Below, in pieces: positions 46,584 through 56,004 of a stretch of 59,695 nucleotides of DNA (positions within the stretch are counted from its first letter, which is position 1; each line of letters opens with the position of its first letter). Origin of the DNA: Pelomonas aquatica (GTDB lineage Bacteria > Pseudomonadota > Gammaproteobacteria > Burkholderiales > Burkholderiaceae_C). Location of the stretch: contig NZ_JAPPUW010000027.1 of assembly GCF_026712205.1 (NCBI RefSeq), positions 1-59,695 of the forward strand. The letters are read 5' to 3'. Below the pieces are notes generated by a model, which was given only the letters and a program-made list of their open reading frames with translations, was not told where the DNA came from and did no database searches. The position numbers were made by a program, and so were the translations under genes.

Positions 46584-47171
46584 ATGAATTGCTCGGCTAG
46601 CATCGCCCGCATGCCGGCCTTGCACCCCGGGCCGCGCAGCCGCGGCCTGACCCTGATCGAACTGCTGCTCTTCGTCGTCGTCGTCGGCATTGCGCTGGGC
46701 GCGCTGCTGGGCGTGTTCGCAACCGCCACGAAATCCAGCGCCGATCCCATGATCCGCCGCCAACAGCTCGCCATCGCCGAGTCGCTGCTGCGCGAGGTGG
46801 AGCTGATGCCCTTCACGTGGTGCGACCCGAGCGACGCCAACGTCGAGACCGCCACCTCCGCCGCCGGCTGTGCCAGCCTGCCCGAGGGCATGGGCCCCGA
46901 AGCCGGCCAGACCCGCTACACGACGCCGTATTTCAACAACGTCAACGACTACGCCGGCTTCGCGATGAACAGCGGCATCCTCGACAACACGGGCACCGCC
47001 ATCGCCGGCCTGGGCGGCTACAAGGCCTCGGTCGACGTGTCGGCCGTAGCGCTGGACAACGTGGCCGCGGGCGATGCGCTGAAGATCACCGTCACGGTCA
47101 CGGCCCCCGACAACAGCACGATCAGCCTGCAAGGTTGGCGGACCCGCTATGCGCCCAATGCACCGGACTGA
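46584..47171 (+). CDS. mshD: MshD-like minor prepilin
   Basis: 195 residues. Cleavage after Gly21 (G-LTLIE), helix LLLFVVVVGIALGALLGVF, then IRRQQLAIAESLLREVELMPF, the PilV/MshD pattern, and a Cys pair (TWCDPSD and AGCAS). A later ATG at 46611 would leave a shorter leader. It overlaps the next pilin gene by 23 bp or less. Confidence 0.82.
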   Translation: MNCSASIARMPALHPGPRSRGLTLIELLLFVVVVGIALGALLGVFATATKSSADPMIRRQQLAIAESLLREVELMPFTWCDPSDANVETATSAAGCASLPEGMGPEAGQTRYTTPYFNNVNDYAGFAMNSGILDNTGTAIAGLGGYKASVDVSAVALDNVAAGDALKITVTVTAPDNSTISLQGWRTRYAPNAPD

Positions 47172-47982
47172 GCGCAGTTGGCCGCGCCGCGCCCGCGGCT
47201 TCACGCTGATCGAGGCCGTGATGGTCATCGCCGTCACCGGCGTTGTCATCGGCGTCATCGCCATCTTCATCGTGCCGGCGACGACGGCCTATTTCGCCAG
47301 CAGCGCGCGCGCCCAGCTCGGCGACCAGGCCGACACGGCCTTGCGCCGCATCGCGCGCGACCTGTCGCAGGCCCTGCCCAACAGCGCGCGCGTGTCGGCC
47401 AGCAACCAGAGCCTGGAGCTGATCCCGATCAGCGCCGCCGCGCGCTACGCGGTCGACTCGGCCGGTGCGCTGCAGTTCGGCGTGGCGCCCATCCCCACGT
47501 TCTCCATCGTCGGCCCACCGCTCAAGCTCAGCCACGCCAGCCAGCAGCTGGCCTGGTACAACCTCGGCACCGGCATCAACGATGCCAATGCCTACACGCT
47601 CAGCAATGTGCGCACTTCGACGACGGCGGCCGGCAGCGCGAGCAGTGTCACCGTCAGCGGCACGGCCCTGCCCAATTCGCTGCAGGCGCCGCCCTACCGC
47701 GTCTATGCCATCGAGCAGCCCGTCACCTACCGCTGCGACACCACCACGACGCCCGGCACGCTGACGCGCTACACCGGCTACGGCTTCTCCGCCACCCAGC
47801 CCGACCCGCCCAGCGGCGGCACGTCGGCCGTGCTGGCGCGCAACGTCAGCGCCTGCCGCATCGTCTACGACGGCTCGCCCTTCGCGACGCGCTATGGCGT
47901 CGTCACGCTGGCGCTGCAGCTGACGAGCCAGAACGAGACGGTCTCGCTCTATCACACCGTCCACATCGACAACCTGCCCTGA
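47149..47982 (+). CDS. mshO: MshO-like minor prepilin
   Basis: 277 residues from ATG at 47149; ATG at 47158 is equally usable. Cleavage after Gly17 (G-FTLIE), helix AVMVIAVTGVVIGVIAIFIV, then GDQADTALRRIARDLSQALPNSARV, the PilW/MshO signature. VTYRCDTTTTPGTLTRY and CRIVYDG follow. Overlaps mshD. Confidence 0.85.
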   Translation: MRPMHRTERSWPRRARGFTLIEAVMVIAVTGVVIGVIAIFIVPATTAYFASSARAQLGDQADTALRRIARDLSQALPNSARVSASNQSLELIPISAAARYAVDSAGALQFGVAPIPTFSIVGPPLKLSHASQQLAWYNLGTGINDANAYTLSNVRTSTTAAGSASSVTVSGTALPNSLQAPPYRVYAIEQPVTYRCDTTTTPGTLTRYTGYGFSATQPDPPSGGTSAVLARNVSACRIVYDGSPFATRYGVVTLALQLTSQNETVSLYHTVHIDNLP

Positions 47983-47989
47983 AAAATGA

Positions 47990-48088
47990 AGCGCTCCCAC
48001 GCTCGCGCTGCTCACTGCCCCCAAGGCACCGCTGGGGCCTCGTTGCGGCCCTTGGGGCGCGTCAACGGCTTGGGGCGGCCGTGCACCG
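47990..48088 (+). repeat. GC-rich hairpin repeat between mshO and mshP
   Basis: Same layout as the repeat in ybgC (ccacgctcgcgctgctcactgccccc... split here to the pattern ccacg-tcgc, gctc-ctgccccc), with ccccaaggcaccgctgggg and cccttgggg arms. It is open in frame with mshP from an upstream ATG at 47986, but the resulting 36 residues do not look like a prepilin leader, so it is treated as intergenic. Confidence 0.5.
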
Positions 48089-48093
48089 CTGAC

Positions 48094-48531
48094 ATGCGCA
48101 CCCGCGGCTTCACGATGATGTCCATGCTCTTCATTCTGGTGGCCCTGGCCGCGCTGGGTGTCGGCCTGGCCTCGCTGAGCCAGCGCCAGCAGCTCGGCTC
48201 GGCCGGCGAGCTGGCGGCCGCCAAGGCCTACCAGGCCGCGCTGGCCGGCCTCGAATGGGGCAGCTATCAGATCCTCAGCGCCTCGGGCCAGCCGGCATGC
48301 TTCGCGACAAAGAGCATCGTGCCGCCCGACAAGCTGTCCGACTTCACCGTCACCGTCAGCTGCACGCGAACACCTTCCTCCGGCACCGTGGCCGACGGCG
48401 CACAGACGCTGGCCTTCTACCAACTCGTCGCGACCGCCTGCAACCTGGCCAGCGGCGGCGTCTGCCCCAACGGCGGCACGGCAGAGCCCACCTACACAGA
48501 GCGGCAACTGGAACGGACGGTGTCGCGATGA
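48094..48531 (+). CDS. mshP: MshP-like (PilX-type) minor pilin
   Basis: 145 residues from ATG at 48094 (MRTRGFTMMSMLFILVALAA in outline). Cleavage after Gly5, no Glu at +5, as in PilX/MshP. The helix is followed by AAAKAYQAALAGLEWGSYQIL, the MshP/PilX signature. Cysteines near the C-terminus (TACNLASGGVCP). Overlaps the mshQ-like gene by 4 bp. Confidence 0.85.
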   Translation: MRTRGFTMMSMLFILVALAALGVGLASLSQRQQLGSAGELAAAKAYQAALAGLEWGSYQILSASGQPACFATKSIVPPDKLSDFTVTVSCTRTPSSGTVADGAQTLAFYQLVATACNLASGGVCPNGGTAEPTYTERQLERTVSR

Positions 48532-51452
48532 ACCGGCTCGGCATCCTCGGGCTGCTACGCGGCACGTCGACGATTGGCCTGCTGCTGGCTGCGGCGCTGA
48601 GTCACGCGACGCCAAGCTATGTCGGCGCCAGCACCCAGGCGTCATCGTCGCCGACGAACTCGGTCTCGCTGGCCAGGCCCGCCGCGTTGGCTGCCGGCGA
48701 CTTGATGTTGGCCATCCTTGTACAGCGCAGCGGCAACCTGCCGCTGGATCAGAACATGGTCAGCGTGCCCAGCGGCTGGGTGCTGGTACGCAGCCAGGAC
48801 GATGGCAGCTCGATCGGCCTGGCGATCTACCGCAAGCTGGCCTCGGCTTCAGAGCCCTCCAGCTACAGCTGGACATTGGGGTCCAGCGGCCGCACCGCCG
48901 CCGCAACCCTGGCTTTCCGCGGCGTGGACGCAACGACACCGATCGACGCGAGCGGCTCGCAGGCCAACGCCGCCTCGTCCACCTACACGGCGCCGTCCGT
49001 CACGACGAGCACGGTCAACACCCTCGTAGTCAGTTTCCACACGACCCGGAACGGCAACAGCGGCATCGTCGACCCCGGCGGCATGACCCAGGTGGTCAAC
49101 ATCGCTACCGGGGCCGGTCCCAACGGATTGAGCCTTGGCGTCTCCGATGTCGCCCAGGCCGGCGCCGGCGCATCGGGCGACAAGCTCTCCACAGGCAACC
49201 CGACGCTGGTCAGCCTGGGCGCCCTGGTGGCGCTGCGCAGCGGATCAAGCGCCTCTGGCCCCGATCACTACGAACTGTCGCTGCCGACCAACAGCCTGAC
49301 CTGCATGCCGACGACGGTGACCGTCAAGGCCTGCTCCACCAACGCCGCCACCTGCAGCGCCGAGCCCACGGCCAACGGCACGGCCGTGCTGACGACCAGC
49401 GCGGGCGCGCTGGGCAGCAGCGTGCTGAACTTCAGCGGCGGCGTGGCGACGACGACGCTCAGCATGCCCGGCGGCGCCGACGGCAGCACCGCGACCCTCA
49501 GCCTCAGCGCCGAGAGCACGGTCGCCGCCAACCCGCGGCAATGCTGCCCCAACGGCAGCGCCTGCTTCGCGTCCAACAGCTGCTCCACGACCTTCAACCG
49601 CGCCGGCTTCATCGTCGCGGCCAGCGCCGGGGGCGCGATCACGGCGCTGCCGGCGCAGACGGCCGGCACCAGCTCCGGCACCTATGTCCTGCGCGCCGTG
49701 CGCAGCGGCACCAGCACCCAGGCCTGCGAGCCCGCGCTCAGCGGCGCCAACACGGTGGACTGGGCCTACCAGTGCAACAACCCGTCGAACTGCAGCGCCA
49801 GCAACCTGATGACCGTCACCGGCAGCGCGGCGACGCCCATCCAGCGCAACAACGCCGGCGCCACGCTGAGCTACACCGCCGTGCCGATGGTCTTCGACGC
49901 CAATGGCAATGCGCCGTTCACGTTCAACTTCGCCGACGTCGGCCAGACCACGCTCTATTTCAACCGCACCGTCAACGGCGACCTCGTCAGCGGCAACAGC
50001 GGCAGCTTCGTCACGCGCCCGGCCAACTTCACGGTCACCAACATCGCCAATGCCGCCAGCCCGTTCACGGCCAATCCTTCCGCCGCGAATGCATCGGGCG
50101 CCGCCTTCATGGCGGCCGGTGCCGCCTTCGGCGCGCGCATCACGGCCGTCACATCGGGCGGCGCCGCCACGCCCAACTTCGGCCAGGAAAGCCCCGCCGA
50201 GGGCGTGCTGCTGACGCCGTCCCTCGTCCAGCCCGCCGGCGGCACCAATCCTCCGACGCTGACCAACGGCAGCATCGCCGGCAGCCAGTTCAGCGCCGGC
50301 GTCGCCAACGTCAGCAACCTGGCCTATGCCGAGGTCGGCATCATCCAGCTCACGCCGTCGACCAGCGACGGCAACTACCTCGGCAGCGGCAACGTCGCGG
50401 GCACGGCCACGGCCAACATCGGCCGCTTCACGCCGGCCGGCTTCACGGTCGCCTACCAGGCGCCGGTGCAGCGCAGCCAGCTCAGTTGCGCCTCGCCGTC
50501 GGCTTTCACCTATTTCGGCGAACCCTTCCAGCTCAGGTTCACGCTGACGGCCGTGAACGCCCAGGGCACGGCGACGCAGAACTACGACGACGGCCTGGGC
50601 TTCGCCAAGCTCGACCTGACGGCCGCCGCAAGCTATCAGCTCGCCGGCGTCAGCGGCGGCACACAGTTCGTGTCGCCGCAACTGGGCGCCACGCTCGGCA
50701 GCGGCACGCAGAAGCTGGAGAAATGGGCGTCAGGTGTTGCCAGCACGAAGGACGCGAGCGGCAACCCCGCCGCGGGCGTCGTGCTCGTCGGCACGGTCGC
50801 AGCCGGCGCCAGCCCGAGCGGCCCCTTCAACACGTCCTTCGGCATCGCACCGACGGATGCCGACGGCGTCGCGCTGACGGCCGCCAGCCTCAACCTCGAC
50901 ACCAATCCGTCCGTCCCCGGCAACGACCACGCTTTGATCGGGCAAATCCTGCTGCGGCAGGGCCGGCTGCGGCTGCAAAATGGCATGAGCGCCGCCAACC
51001 GGACGCTGACCTTGCCGCTGGCCGCCGAATACTGGGACAGCACCCTCGGCGCCTTCACCACCAACACCTTGGATTCCTGCACCGCCATCGCTGCCGCCAA
51101 CCTGAGCTTCGGCAACTACCGCAAGAACCTGGACAACGGCGACACCGCGCTGGTGACCAGCCCCGTGACGCTCGCATCGGGCCGCGGCGCCCTCACGCTG
51201 AAGGCCCCGGCCAGCGGCCACCTGGGCAGCATGGACATCGCCGCCGCGCTCGGCGCCGGCGCCAACCCGGCCGACGCCTCCTGCCTGAAGGCCATCAGCG
51301 GCTGGACGCCTGCCATCGCCGCGTCGACGGGTGCCAACCTCACCGGCCTGCGCGGCGCCTGGTGCGGCGGCAGCCGCGACCCGAGCGCGCGCGCGACCTG
51401 GGGCCTCTACCGCGGCAGCAACGGCATCGTGTTCCAGAGGGAGAACTATTGA
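48528..51452 (+). CDS. mshQ: MshQ-like large exported protein (DUF6701 type)
   Basis: 974 residues with an N-terminal signal peptide (LLRGTSTIGLLLAAALSHA, cleavage about residue 25). The N-terminal quarter (YVGASTQASSSPTNSVSLAR to about residue 240) looks like a beta-sandwich. The middle has Ig-like stretches with paired Cys (NSCSTTFNRAGFIV, WAYQCNNPSNC). The C-terminal part shows GRFTPAGFTVAYQAP, YFGEPFQLRFTLTAVNAQG and ARATWGLYRGSNGIVFQRE, the usual ending of MshQ/DUF6701 proteins. It is likely a pilus-associated or tip adhesin. Very rich in Thr, Ser, Ala and Gly. Confidence 0.85.
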   Translation: MNRLGILGLLRGTSTIGLLLAAALSHATPSYVGASTQASSSPTNSVSLARPAALAAGDLMLAILVQRSGNLPLDQNMVSVPSGWVLVRSQDDGSSIGLAIYRKLASASEPSSYSWTLGSSGRTAAATLAFRGVDATTPIDASGSQANAASSTYTAPSVTTSTVNTLVVSFHTTRNGNSGIVDPGGMTQVVNIATGAGPNGLSLGVSDVAQAGAGASGDKLSTGNPTLVSLGALVALRSGSSASGPDHYELSLPTNSLTCMPTTVTVKACSTNAATCSAEPTANGTAVLTTSAGALGSSVLNFSGGVATTTLSMPGGADGSTATLSLSAESTVAANPRQCCPNGSACFASNSCSTTFNRAGFIVAASAGGAITALPAQTAGTSSGTYVLRAVRSGTSTQACEPALSGANTVDWAYQCNNPSNCSASNLMTVTGSAATPIQRNNAGATLSYTAVPMVFDANGNAPFTFNFADVGQTTLYFNRTVNGDLVSGNSGSFVTRPANFTVTNIANAASPFTANPSAANASGAAFMAAGAAFGARITAVTSGGAATPNFGQESPAEGVLLTPSLVQPAGGTNPPTLTNGSIAGSQFSAGVANVSNLAYAEVGIIQLTPSTSDGNYLGSGNVAGTATANIGRFTPAGFTVAYQAPVQRSQLSCASPSAFTYFGEPFQLRFTLTAVNAQGTATQNYDDGLGFAKLDLTAAASYQLAGVSGGTQFVSPQLGATLGSGTQKLEKWASGVASTKDASGNPAAGVVLVGTVAAGASPSGPFNTSFGIAPTDADGVALTAASLNLDTNPSVPGNDHALIGQILLRQGRLRLQNGMSAANRTLTLPLAAEYWDSTLGAFTTNTLDSCTAIAAANLSFGNYRKNLDNGDTALVTSPVTLASGRGALTLKAPASGHLGSMDIAAALGAGANPADASCLKAISGWTPAIAASTGANLTGLRGAWCGGSRDPSARATWGLYRGSNGIVFQRENY

Positions 51453-52435
51453 TGCGCTGGCCCTGGTCCCCGCGCCGCAGCGGCCAGCGCCTGCTGCTGC
51501 GCCGCCTCGGCGAGCAGCACGCCTTCGTGCTGACCGACGGCCCGCCGGGCGACGAACCCGTGCGCCTGCTGCGCTGGGGCCTGCTGGCGGAGGCAAGACC
51601 CGTCCCCGCCGGCGACGCGATCGCGCTGCTCGACCCGGCCGACTACCAGATCCTGAAGGTCGACACGCCCAATGTGCCGCAGGAGGAGCTCAAGTCCGCC
51701 GCGCGCTGGCAGATCAAGGAGATGGTGGACGCCGACATCGCCGAGCTGACGCTGGACGTCATGCACGTCGGCGGCGACGTCGAGCGCGCGCAGCGCCAGC
51801 TCTTCGTCGTCGCAGCGCGCAACAGCGCGATCAAGGCGCTGACCGGCGCCGCCGCGGCGCTGAGCGACAACGTCGCCATCGTCGACATCTGGGAGACGGC
51901 GCTGCGCAATCTGCTTGCGCGCCAGGCCCGTGCCGACGAGCTCGCCGCGCGCGCCTGTGCGGCGGTGCTGCTCGACGAGCGCCACTGCCTGCTCGTCGTC
52001 TGCGCCGGCGACGAGCTGTTCTACACGCGCCGCCTCGAGGGCGATGCCGGCCTGCTGGCCCGCGCCCGCGGCGAGCAGGCCGACGCGGCCGCCGCCGAAC
52101 TGCCGCTGGGCTTCGAGTACCAGCCCGGCAGCGCCTTCGACGCCGGCGGCGCCCGGGAGTCGCCCCTGGTCGTCGAGCTGCAGCGCTCCATCGACGTCTG
52201 GGAGCGCAGCTGGCCCGACCTGCCGCTGGCGCGGCTCTACGTCGTCACGGCCGAGCACGGCGCGGAGGTCGCCGCGCTGATCCAGCGCGAGCTGGGCCAG
52301 CGCACCGTCGCGCTGGACGCGCTGGCCGCCTTCGCCGCCGGCGCCGCCGCTCCGGAGGGCGACGCCCGCCAGGCCCTGGCCGCCTGCCTGCCGCTGCTGG
52401 GCGCAGCCCTGCGCACCGAGACGCGGGAGCTCTGA
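51452..52435 (+). CDS. mshI: MSHA biogenesis protein MshI (PilM-like)
   Basis: 327 residues from ATG at 51452, overlapping the previous stop (TGATG). Contains LKVDTPNVPQEELKSAARWQIKEMV, typical of PilM/MshI actin-like proteins, and ACAAVLLDERHCLLVVCAGDELFYTR. It is the cytoplasmic member of the alignment complex that links the inner-membrane PilN/O-like proteins. Confidence 0.88.
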   Translation: MRWPWSPRRSGQRLLLRRLGEQHAFVLTDGPPGDEPVRLLRWGLLAEARPVPAGDAIALLDPADYQILKVDTPNVPQEELKSAARWQIKEMVDADIAELTLDVMHVGGDVERAQRQLFVVAARNSAIKALTGAAAALSDNVAIVDIWETALRNLLARQARADELAARACAAVLLDERHCLLVVCAGDELFYTRRLEGDAGLLARARGEQADAAAAELPLGFEYQPGSAFDAGGARESPLVVELQRSIDVWERSWPDLPLARLYVVTAEHGAEVAALIQRELGQRTVALDALAAFAAGAAAPEGDARQALAACLPLLGAALRTETREL

Positions 52436-53121
52436 TGGCCGCCCAGCAAATCAACCTGCTCACACCCATCCTGCTGGCGCCCCGGCGCGTCTTCTCGGCA
52501 CTGACGCTGCTGCAGGCCAGCGGCCTGATGCTGCTCGCGGGCCTCGTCGCGGCGCTGGGGCTGCAGTGGCAGGACCGCCGCGCCGAAGCCCGGCACCAGG
52601 CGCTGCTGGCGCAGTTCGCCGCCGAGAAGCAGTCCCTCGTCGTCGCCCGCGCCGGCCTGCCCGCGCCGCCCGACCCTGCGGCGCTGCAACAGCAGCTGCA
52701 GGCCGTCGAGGCCGGCAACGACGAGCGCCGACTGCTGCTGCAGGCCCTGGGCGCCGAAGGCGGCGGCGCGGGCCGCAACTCCCTGCTGCTCGCGCTGGTC
52801 GCGCGCAGCCTGCCCGAGGCCGCCTGGCTCAACGAGCTGCGCTATGCACCCGGCCGGCTGGAGCTGGTCGGCGGCACGCTGGACACGGCCGTGCTGCGCC
52901 CCTGGCTGGCCCAACTGGCCGCCCACCCGGCGCTGGCCGGGCAGAGCCTGGCCGCGCTGCGCGTCGAAAGGCCCGGCGCGCCGGGCGGCGAAGACGGCGC
53001 TGCGGCGCTGCTGGCGCGCGGCGGCCCGGCGCCGGCCAGCGGCGGGCTGCCCGTGTGGGCCTTCCGCGTCGTCAGCGCGCCCCCCGCGCCGGCCAGCGCC
53101 GCTTCGGGAGGCTCGCGATGA
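52435..53121 (+). CDS. PilN-like MSHA assembly protein
   Basis: 228 residues. QQINLLTPILLAP at the N-terminus is the PilN/MshI2 motif that contacts the PilM-like partner. One membrane helix (about 23-45) follows, then a coiled periplasmic segment and a small domain LRYAPGRLELVGGTLDTAVL. Overlaps both neighbours (TGATG, ATGA). Confidence 0.85.
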   Translation: MAAQQINLLTPILLAPRRVFSALTLLQASGLMLLAGLVAALGLQWQDRRAEARHQALLAQFAAEKQSLVVARAGLPAPPDPAALQQQLQAVEAGNDERRLLLQALGAEGGGAGRNSLLLALVARSLPEAAWLNELRYAPGRLELVGGTLDTAVLRPWLAQLAAHPALAGQSLAALRVERPGAPGGEDGAAALLARGGPAPASGGLPVWAFRVVSAPPAPASAASGGSR

Positions 53122-53810
53122 AGGCCGGCATGCCCATCGACATGGCCCTGCTGCGCCGCAGCCTCGGGCCGCTGCAGGCCGGCTGGGAACGCCGGGCCAG
53201 GCGCATCGACGCATTGAGCCTGCGCGAGCGGGCCATCCTGTTCCTGAGCATCGTCGCGGTGCTGGCCGCCGCCTTCGACACCCTCGTGCTCGCGCCGCTG
53301 TCCGCCCGTGCCAGCCTGCGCAACGACGTCCAGGCCCGGCAGTCCGCCGAGCTGGGCCAGCTGCGCGAGCAGTTCGTCGCCGCCAGCCGCGCCGTCGGTG
53401 CCGACGCCGCGACCGGCCTGCGCCAGCGCCTGGACGCCGCCCAGGCCGAGCGCCAGCGCCTGGACGTCGAACTGCGCAAGGGGAGCGTCTCGCTGCACGA
53501 TGCCGAAGCGCTGTCGGCCGTGCTGCAGCGCCTGCTGGCCCGGCAGCCCGGCCTCGCGCTGGAGCGGCTCCGGCTGCTGGACGACGCCCCCGCCACGGCC
53601 CGCCCCTCGCCCGCCGCCCTGCCCGGCATGAGCCGGCAGGGCGTGGAGTTGCAGGTCCAGGGCGGCTACCGCGAGCTGCAACACTATCTGCAGGCCCTCG
53701 AACAGGAGCTGCCCGGCCTGCGCTGGGGCGAGATCCGCCTGGCGGCCGGCGCGCCCGGCGAGGCGCCGCGCCTCGTCGCCCAGCTCTTTCTGCTGAAGGT
53801 GCAGCCATGA
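53118..53810 (+). CDS. mshJ: MSHA biogenesis protein MshJ (PilO-like)
   Basis: 230 residues. A membrane helix (about 38-57, AILFLSIVAVLAAAFDTLVL) is followed by a long helical Gln/Arg/Ala-rich coiled coil and a ferredoxin-like end with VELQVQGGYRELQHYLQALE, the GspM/PilO/MshJ pattern. Assigned to MshJ by this and by operon position. Confidence 0.87.
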   Translation: MKAGMPIDMALLRRSLGPLQAGWERRARRIDALSLRERAILFLSIVAVLAAAFDTLVLAPLSARASLRNDVQARQSAELGQLREQFVAASRAVGADAATGLRQRLDAAQAERQRLDVELRKGSVSLHDAEALSAVLQRLLARQPGLALERLRLLDDAPATARPSPAALPGMSRQGVELQVQGGYRELQHYLQALEQELPGLRWGEIRLAAGAPGEAPRLVAQLFLLKVQP

Positions 53811-54208
53811 GAACCCTGCTGCCGCTGCTCCTGCTGCTGCCGGCCCTGCCGGCCCGCGCCGCCGACGAGCCCGCACGCGACCCCATGGCCTGGCCGCCGG
53901 CGCTGCGCAGCGCGGTGGCCGCGGCCCAGGCGGCTTCGGCCGGCGGCGCAGAGGCGCCCGACAACGCGATCCGCCAGGTCGTGTTCAGCAACGGCCGCGG
54001 CTATGTCGTCGTGCGCGGGCGCCGCTACGGCGTCGGCGAGCAGCTCGACGGTGCCCGCATCGAACGCGTCACCGAGCAGGCCGTCTGGCTGCGCGAGTCC
54101 GGCCGGCTGCGCCGCGAGCCCCTCTACGGCGGCGTCGAGAAACGCCCGCCGCCGACCGCGCCGGCCCAGGCCGCCTCGGGCACCAAGAATTCCAAGGAGA
54201 AGCCATGA
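53807..54208 (+). CDS. mshK: MSHA biogenesis protein MshK (PilP-like)
   Basis: 133 residues. Signal peptide LLPLLLLLPALPARA, then DPMAWPPALR and a short OB-like domain AIRQVVFSNGRGYVVVRGRRYGVGEQLDGARI in outline, the GspC/PilP-like core that contacts the secretin. C-terminus Pro/Ala/Lys-rich. Overlaps mshL by 4 bp. Confidence 0.82.
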   Translation: MRTLLPLLLLLPALPARAADEPARDPMAWPPALRSAVAAAQAASAGGAEAPDNAIRQVVFSNGRGYVVVRGRRYGVGEQLDGARIERVTEQAVWLRESGRLRREPLYGGVEKRPPPTAPAQAASGTKNSKEKP

Positions 54209-56001
54209 AGGCCCCCGTCCCCCGCCTCCTGCTGCTCAGCGCGGCCGCCGCGCTGCTCGCGGGTTGCGCCGACAAGCCCCTGACCGTGGCCCAGCCCAGC
54301 CAGGCCCTGCGCGAGGAACTGCAGGCCCAGCGCGCCGCGGCGCCGGCGTCAGCCGCATCTCCCCCCGCCGCCCAGGTGGCCGAGGCCCGCCCCGTGCCGC
54401 CGCCCGCACCCGCCCTGCCGCCCGAGCCGCGCTTCGACCTCATCGTCAACGGCGCCAATGCGCGCGACGTCTTCCTGTCCCTCGTCAGCGACACGCGCTA
54501 CAGCATGCTGGTCCACCCGGCCGTGTCGGGCCAGCTGTCGGTCACGCTCAAGGGCGTCACGCTGCGCGAGGCGCTGGACGCGATCCGCGAGGTCTATGGC
54601 TTCGACTATGCCGTCGACGGCCGCCGCGTGACCGTCTTCCCGCCCACGCTGCAGACCCGCGTCTTCACGATCAATGCGCTGGCCCTGCAGCGCAGCGGGC
54701 GCAGCGAGGTGCGCATCAGCTCGGGCGCCGCGCCGGTCGGCAGCCAGAACAGCAATGCCGGCAGCACCGGCGCCGGCTCGGCGCCGACGCCGGGCGGCGG
54801 CACGAACACCGTGCTGCAGCAGGAAAGCAGCCATCTCAGCACCAAGGTCGCGAACGACTTCTGGGGCGAGACGGCCGCCGCGCTGAAGGCCCTGGTCGGC
54901 AATGCCGACGGCCGCACCGTCATCACCAGCCCGCAGACCGGCACCGTCGCCGTGCGCGCCATGCCCGACGAGCTGCGCCATGTCGAGGCCTGGCTGAAGG
55001 CGACGCGCATCGCCGTCGAGCGCCAGGTCATGCTGGAGGCCAAGATCGTCGAGGTCGAGCTGCGCGAGGGCTACCAGAGCGGCATCGACTGGTCGCGCGT
55101 CGGCGACCACGGCGCCATCGGCCAGACCAGCGTCAACCCGTCCATCCCGAGCGGCGTCGGCTCCATCATCAACCCGCTGGTCAGCAACACGCGCGGCCTG
55201 CCGACGCTGTCCACCGGCACGCAACAGCCCGCCTGGCCCGACCTCATCCCCCTGCCCTCGGCCGGCGGCGGCACGTTCGGCCTCGCGCTGTCGCGCGGCG
55301 GCTTCCAGGCGCTGCTGAGCTTCCTCGAGAGCCACGGCGACACGCAGATCCTGTCCAGCCCGCGCATCGCGACGCTGAACAACCAGAAGGCCGTGCTCAA
55401 GGTCGGCACCGACGACTACTTCATCACCGGCATCAGCGGCAGCAACTCGTCGAGCGGCACGAGCACGAGCGGCACGACCGGCACCGTCAACCAGATCCCG
55501 ACGCTGACGCTGACGCCCTTCTTCAGCGGCGTCGCGCTGGACGTGACGCCGCAGATCGACGCGGCCGACACCATCACGCTGCACATCCACCCCTCGGTGT
55601 CCAACGTCAGCGAGAAAGTCAAGCAGGTCGACCTGGGCTCGGTTGGCAGCTTCCGCCTGCCGCTGGCCAGCGCCAGCATCAACGAGACCGACACCGTCGT
55701 GCGCATCCCCGACGGCCACATCGTCGCCATCGGCGGCCTGATGCAGATGGAGGCCACGCGCCGCGGCTCGGGCCTGCCCGGCGCCGACAGCAACCCGCTG
55801 ACCTCCATGCTGTTCGGCAACCGCGCCAACGTCGGCCACAAGCGCGAGCTCGTCGTCCTCATCAAGCCCAGCATCATCCGCAGCGCCGAGGACTGGGAGC
55901 AGCACAACCGCCTCGTCAGCGAGTCGCTGGACGACACGGAGAGCCGCTCGCGGCGGGTGATCCGGCTGGACGGCAGCTCGTCGGAGCCCCGTCCCAAATA
56001 G
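54205..56001 (+). CDS. mshL: MSHA pilus secretin MshL
   Basis: 598 residues. Lipoprotein signal with lipobox LLAGC, lipidated Cys21. A Pro/Ala-rich linker is followed by secretin N-domains (LIVNGANARDVFLSLVSDTRY, LKGVTLREALDAIREVYG) and the secretin core: VERQVMLEAKIVEVELREGYQSG in outline, THGDTQILSSPRIATLNNQKA-like (SHGDTQILSSPRIATLNNQK), VALDVTPQID, and GHKRELVVLIKPSII. It forms the outer-membrane pore for the pilus. Last gene of the locus. Confidence 0.95.
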   Translation: MKAPVPRLLLLSAAAALLAGCADKPLTVAQPSQALREELQAQRAAAPASAASPPAAQVAEARPVPPPAPALPPEPRFDLIVNGANARDVFLSLVSDTRYSMLVHPAVSGQLSVTLKGVTLREALDAIREVYGFDYAVDGRRVTVFPPTLQTRVFTINALALQRSGRSEVRISSGAAPVGSQNSNAGSTGAGSAPTPGGGTNTVLQQESSHLSTKVANDFWGETAAALKALVGNADGRTVITSPQTGTVAVRAMPDELRHVEAWLKATRIAVERQVMLEAKIVEVELREGYQSGIDWSRVGDHGAIGQTSVNPSIPSGVGSIINPLVSNTRGLPTLSTGTQQPAWPDLIPLPSAGGGTFGLALSRGGFQALLSFLESHGDTQILSSPRIATLNNQKAVLKVGTDDYFITGISGSNSSSGTSTSGTTGTVNQIPTLTLTPFFSGVALDVTPQIDAADTITLHIHPSVSNVSEKVKQVDLGSVGSFRLPLASASINETDTVVRIPDGHIVAIGGLMQMEATRRGSGLPGADSNPLTSMLFGNRANVGHKRELVVLIKPSIIRSAEDWEQHNRLVSESLDDTESRSRRVIRLDGSSSEPRPK

Positions 56002-56004
56002 AAC

